From: Phallusia fumigata
Taxonomy: Eukaryota; Chordata; Ascidiacea; Phlebobranchia; Ascidiidae
Assembly (NCBI GenBank): GCA_008931825.1
Contig: QXVZ01023220.1
Span: forward strand, 1-25,978
DNA: 25,978 nt
Direction: 5' to 3'
Part shown: piece by piece, positions 21,764 to 25,978 of the stretch
Position numbering within the stretch: the stretch's first letter is position 1
How the letters are laid out: each line of letters begins with the position of its first letter
The notes under the pieces: generated by a model
What the model was told of the DNA's origin: nothing
What the model saw: only the letters and a program-made list of their open reading frames with translations
The model's database searches: none
Made by a program: the position numbers and the translations under genes

Positions 21764-22472
21764 GTCTTTCCACAAGTTGATTGCAATAAAAGCGTCATCT
21801 TCTATGCCGTGACTTTAAACTGTACGAATCCGGTCGCCGTCATTCTAAAGATAGCGCGATACGTCCTTTCTTCTATTTCCATACTTGCGTAATTTGGCTC
21901 AGACACGCTTCGAAACAGGTGACTTAGCAAGCGTTACGTATGGGCGCTCTTGTCGACCACCAACTAAAAATCCCTGATCCCGCATTTCTTTCACAACAAG
22001 CAGTTATATTTTTTAACTGGTGAAGTTGCCAATCGGTTTGCAACGAGTGCAAATGTTGTATGCTGCAATATTGACTTTACAATTGATACAGAACAATAGT
22101 AAGTTTATAGTTTCAAAATAATCCTTTTTTTGTAAAGTCATGCAGAGTTTGTGTTGTTTCATAGAAATCGTTTCACTGGTAAGAATACAGCGCCACTGGT
22201 GACAAACGTATTGTGTAGCCATAGCAACTGTCACTGGCGAGCGTTGACTGGATTTAGGATTTGTATGTGTAAACTTTGGATTGTTGGCCGGGGTACTTTG
22301 CTGCTACTGCGTGTTAAAATTGTCGGTGTCCGGGTAGGTTACGTGCAGGAAATAGTACCAAACTTGTTAAAGTTTTGTTTGAAGTCAGGTCGTTTGCTTT
22401 CGCAGGCTTGTTTGTGAACGATTATTGCACCAGTTAGTCAAATAAAAAAGTTGTACCTGAGAAGCAAGCACG
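21764..22472. promoter_or_regulatory. divergent intergenic region between the protease and DNAI2
   Basis: About 700 nt separate the start codon of the protease (minus, 21763) from that of DNAI2 (plus, 22473). With no other gene visible, it should hold both promoters. The last 107 nt (22366-22472) are repeated identically at 24884-24990. I see no clear TATA box or named motif that I would defend. Confidence 0.5.
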
Positions 22473-22479
22473 ATGGAGA
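22366..22479 (+). repeat. 5' flank and first codons of DNAI2, duplicated by the assembly (copy 1)
   Basis: These 114 nt are identical to 24884-24997. They hold the immediate upstream sequence of DNAI2 and the first two codons, ending at the N (22480). The identical copy continues into a complete exon 1, so this copy is the end of a contig whose true continuation is 24998 onward. Confidence 0.9.
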
Positions 22480-22488
22480 NAAAAACAG

Positions 22489-24788
22489 AGATCAAAATGA
22501 AATAAAACGAACAGCCACCTCACTCTCTTGGTATCCAGATGGGGGCAAAAAACTTGCAGTTGCCTATTCCAACCTCGAATTTCAACGATCGTCCCCAGAT
22601 ATTTCATTTGATTCTTACATATGGGATATAGGTAAAACTTTATTGTTTGAAGTTTGATTTTAGGTTTTTTAAGTGAGTTAGTTAAAACCAAAAATATTGT
22701 TGTAATAAATGCAAGCCTATAAATATCAAAAAGGTTTTCAAAAGACCAATGCCTAGCACCCGTTACAAATATATATGCTGTACTGTGAAAAAATACCTAA
22801 AAAATAGTTTTTACTGTGTATATTAGATTTTGCTCAAAAAGAATAACTACATATACAAAGATATCATCACATTTGAAATGCATTCTACATCCCTCACTTG
22901 GAACTTTTGTGTTTTAGCCCTCTTAGAAAGTAGGAAACTTTTCTGCCAAAAGGTTTTTTAATCATTCGTGTAGGTTTTTTCTTCAAGTGACACTTATTTA
23001 CATGTTAAATTTGTGTTAAATATATACATCATTGGTTTTGTTCTGTGCAGAGAATCCCAACAAACCTGAACTTACACTAAAACCTGGATCTCCTCTTGTT
23101 TGCCTTGAATATAACCCAAAAGACTCCCATGTTTTAGTTGGAGGCTGCTACAATGGACAAATCGGTAATAGATGTATTTTTATAGCAAAGGTGCTACACA
23201 ATCCATCTACATTTGAGATTATTTGTGACAAAGCATTTTGTTTTACTGTTTTTGATGTGTTTTCTTTACCAATGTTTTTTGCAGCATTTTGGGACACCAG
23301 GAAAGGAAGTCATCCTGTTGAAATGTCCCCGATTGAGCAAAGCCACAGAGATCCAGTGTACAAAACTATTTGGCTTCAGTCGAAAACAGGAACAGAATGC
23401 TTTTCATCCTCAACTGATGGACAGGTGATAAGATCTAAAAATTAATGAACTTTAACTGTTAGAAAACGGAGTGTTAAATAAATTAAATGTTACAAAATTC
23501 ATTTCAAATGACGTTTTCAGCATTGAGTTCAGTTACCTTTCATTTGAAGAAGATAAACAAAACTGTATCGAATAAAACCTGACAAATCATGTTTTGATGG
23601 TAGGTTTTGTGGTGGGATATTCGTAAACTCGGGGAGCCAACCGAAAAGCTTGTATTGGATCCAACCAGAAAACTGTCAATAGATAATGCACTTGGAGGAA
23701 TATCTCTAGAATATGAACCAACCATGGTAAACAGGCTGGCATTTCCTAACCCATTGGCTTGTTATTTATTAAAAAAAGAAGTGTACCTGAATTACCTGAA
23801 AAAAGGTTACATACTGCAACTATTTTTAAACACAATTTACTTATTCATTACAAAATCTAAAGCCGTTCATTCTCACAGCCAACAAAATTCATGGTTGGAA
23901 CAGAACAAGGATCCATTGTTTCATGCAACAGAAAAGCAAAGACCCCAGCTGAGAAAATTGTCTGCTTATACCCGGGTCACTATGGGCCAGTTTACAGTTT
24001 GCAGAGAAATCCTTTCTTCCCGAAAAACTTCCTGACTGTTGGAGATTGGACTGCAAGGATATGGTCTGAAGATATTCGTGAAGCCTGCATTATGTGGACC
24101 AAGTACGTTAGCCTTGCACAAACTAAATAACATATCTGGCATTTTAAGGGAACTGTAGGAATGTATTTTTTAGTTACTTTTTGAGTACTCCTCTCAAGTC
24201 AAATACCTCACTTGCATAAGATAAAAACTACACTCAAACTGTTAACCCTTGTTTACAGATTTCACATGTCCTACTTAACTGATGGGACATGGAGTCCTGT
24301 ACGACCCGCTGTGTTCTTTACAACAAAGATGGATGGAACTTTAGATGTTTGGGACTATCTCTTCAAACAAAATGACCCAACTCTCAGCATCCAGGTTAAA
24401 TTTAAATTTGTAGTTTTAGTGGTTATCGTCAAACTCGATACAAATTGGCAGAAAGAATTCAATGAAATATACAGCAACATTATCGATTTGGATGCAACCT
24501 TTTTTAAAATTTGACATTAGTTTGTATTTTGTGCATCTTTGTCATATAACTCAATTTGGAAATGTGAATGTTGTAAATTCTACTATCAGGTAAAACAAAC
24601 CAAATCGGTAAATTTTAACTTTTCAATTTTTTTATCACTAGGTATGCGATGAAGCTGTGCACAGCCTCCGTGTTCAAGATAATGGAAGAATAGTTGCATG
24701 TGGTTCACACAGTGGCACAACCACCTTGCTTGAACTTTCTTCAAGTCTGTGCACAATTCAAAAGAATGAGAAGAATCTAGTGAGCAGT
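22489..24788 (+). CDS. DNAI2: axonemal dynein intermediate chain 2, exons 4-10 (WD-repeat part)
   Basis: Exons 22489-22631, 23051-23164, 23285-23424, 23604-23726, 23879-24102, 24259-24394 and 24642-24788, all phase-consistent. They encode the WD-repeat propeller of the outer-arm dynein 70-kDa-class intermediate chain: [117 protein letters not shown] and [14 protein letters not shown]. Similarity to vertebrate DNAI2 is continuous and high. The protein pairs with the other intermediate chain to tether outer dynein arms to axonemal doublets in cilia and sperm tails. The codon spanning the start of exon 4 needs the last two bases of exon 3, which lies downstream in this window at 25780, so this part is misplaced relative to its N-terminal exons. 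About 100 C-terminal residues, by comparison with vertebrate proteins, are missing beyond the N at 24883. Confidence 0.95.
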
Positions 24789-24883
24789 GTAAGTTACCAA
24801 GATGTATAAATTTTTTTGTAGATTAGTTTGTTCCCTACAACTCAACTAAGTTTCACTTGAAAACATCATGCCTAATAATGGGN

Positions 24884-24990
24884 GTTAAAGTTTTGTTTGA
24901 AGTCAGGTCGTTTGCTTTCGCAGGCTTGTTTGTGAACGATTATTGCACCAGTTAGTCAAATAAAAAAGTTGTACCTGAGAAGCAAGCACG
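24884..24990 (+). promoter_or_regulatory. DNAI2 5' flank / 5' UTR (copy 2)
   Basis: Sequence immediately upstream of the DNAI2 start codon at 24991, starting right after the N at 24883. It is identical to 22366-22472. It presumably contains the 5' UTR and part of the core promoter. The contig begins inside this region. Confidence 0.7.
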
Positions 24991-25978
24991 ATGGAGATCG
25001 TGTACGTCTACACAAAAAAGAGGTCGGAATTCGGCCGACAATGCAATTTTTCTGATCGGCCTGCGGAGCTGCATGTTGACGTTGTTCCAGACGCAAGTTT
25101 GTGCACAGAATTTATTGAACGAAACCCATGTGACACTGCAATACAATGTGCCCAAGAAATGTCCGAACATGAGGTAATGTCCATCTTTTGTTACTAATCA
25201 AATTATGATAAAACTAGGTCTTTAAAATTTGGTGCAAAAAACGTTTATGTTTTCTTGTTATTAAGTTTGTTTGCTACTAATTGCAAAATATGCCAAAACT
25301 AAATCTTGGTTAAACTTGGGATATTTAAAATGAAATATTTGCAGGTCAATACAGAAAGATTTGAAACTGAAACCAGAGGAATCAACCATGTCGAGGGTGG
25401 TTGGCCAAAAGATATCAATCCAGCAGAAGTTGAACAAACCATCAGGTTCCGTAAAAAGGTCGAGAAGGAAGAACACTACATTAACACAATCCAGCAGCTC
25501 GGCAGTGTAAGATCCAATCCAGTCTTGTCGTTTTACGTTGCTTTGTAAAACAAAGTTCACTTATCATTTTATATTTCCATTTTGTACAAAAATCATATTT
25601 TGAGCCAGAACAAATACCATCTGGCCGAAAAATCCTATGTTCTTTTTTATCTTTCCTTTAGGTGATGGAACATTGTATCAAACAAAACATTGCCATTGAT
25701 ATTTATGAAGAATATTTTGCCAACATGGAGGTGGAGAGTGCTGAAGAAGCACCTTCAGCTAAAACAATAAATGTTTTCAGGTCTATAACTGGTTGTAATA
25801 GTCTGAGTGTTGCAAAACAAAAATTATTCCCTTCTACACATACAAATGGGTCACAATGGGTTTCATATAGTATACCAAATTGTTTTTTTTTTCAATAATA
25901 CCCAGTTATTATTGTGTTTTTGTGGTATATTATCATTTTTCTGTTTTCAAAAACAGAGATCAAAATGAAATAAAACGA
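24991..25978 (+). CDS. DNAI2: axonemal dynein intermediate chain 2, exons 1-3 and start of exon 4
   Basis: Exons 24991-25173, 25345-25506, 25662-25780, and the beginning of exon 4 at 25957 to the window end. The start [15 protein letters not shown] is the conserved DNAI2 N-terminus. [58 protein letters not shown] and AKTINVF follow in the family order. Exon 3 ends in phase 2 and the next acceptor (caaaaacag at 25948-25956) opens exon 4 with DQNEIKR. The last 30 nt of the window (25949-25978) are identical to 22481-22510, the beginning of the contig carrying exons 4-10. This segment therefore belongs in the gap at 22480, ahead of the WD-repeat exons. The joined coding part of the two segments is 1491 nt (497 aa), against about 605 aa for the human protein. 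Confidence 0.95.

Noticed and set aside
1-25978. CRISPR arrays, bacterial operons, prophage or integron features
   Set aside because: Intron-rich animal genes throughout; no regularly spaced repeats.

Overview
This is eukaryotic, intron-rich metazoan DNA, most probably from a solitary ascidian (Ciona-like tunicate). The reasons are: a chordate-like axonemal dynein intermediate chain 2 (DNAI2); compact multi-exon genes with GT/AG introns and the standard code; secreted CUB, LDL-A, trypsin, collagen and fibrinogen-like genes; and an apparent pair of alleles differing by about 4% assembled side by side, as expected from a very polymorphic species. The species call is inference. The ORFs are short because they are exons, so I rebuilt gene models from splice sites, reading phase and domain continuity.

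Five single-N positions (4792, 9617, 20588, 22480, 24883) behave as contig joins, so the window is six contigs.

Layout. (1) 1517-4720, minus: complete 6-exon gene 'A', about 303 aa, with signal peptide, short collagen triple helix and CNTNAP-type fibrinogen-like domain. (2) 5280-~5370, minus: decayed orphan copy of exon 3 of that family. (3) 6544-9571, plus: paralogue 'B', about 312 aa, with identical intron phases, head-to-head with A but across a contig join. (4) 9618-12669, minus: signal peptide followed by a long series of LDL-receptor class A modules, cut off at the join at 9617. (5) 12670-15053: no convincing gene. (6) 15054-21763, minus: complete 14-exon protease of about 712 aa (signal peptide, CUB, LDL-A, two-chain trypsin-type protease with intact triad, Ser/Thr-rich stalk, hydrophobic C-terminal tail). 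(7) 22473-25978, plus: DNAI2, with its contigs out of order (exons 1-3 lie after exons 4-10).

Apart from DNAI2, the genes encode secreted or surface proteins with adhesion, recognition or proteolysis domains. No operon logic applies. Transposable-element traces include a clear hAT-type MITE with an 8-bp target duplication in intron 3 of gene A, a second weaker MITE-like element and a tRNA-SINE-like stretch.

The most notable observations are the collagen plus CNTNAP-type fibrinogen paralogue pair with its relic exon, the stalked and possibly GPI-anchored CUB-LDL-A-trypsin protease, and two demonstrable assembly artefacts that would mislead automatic annotation.
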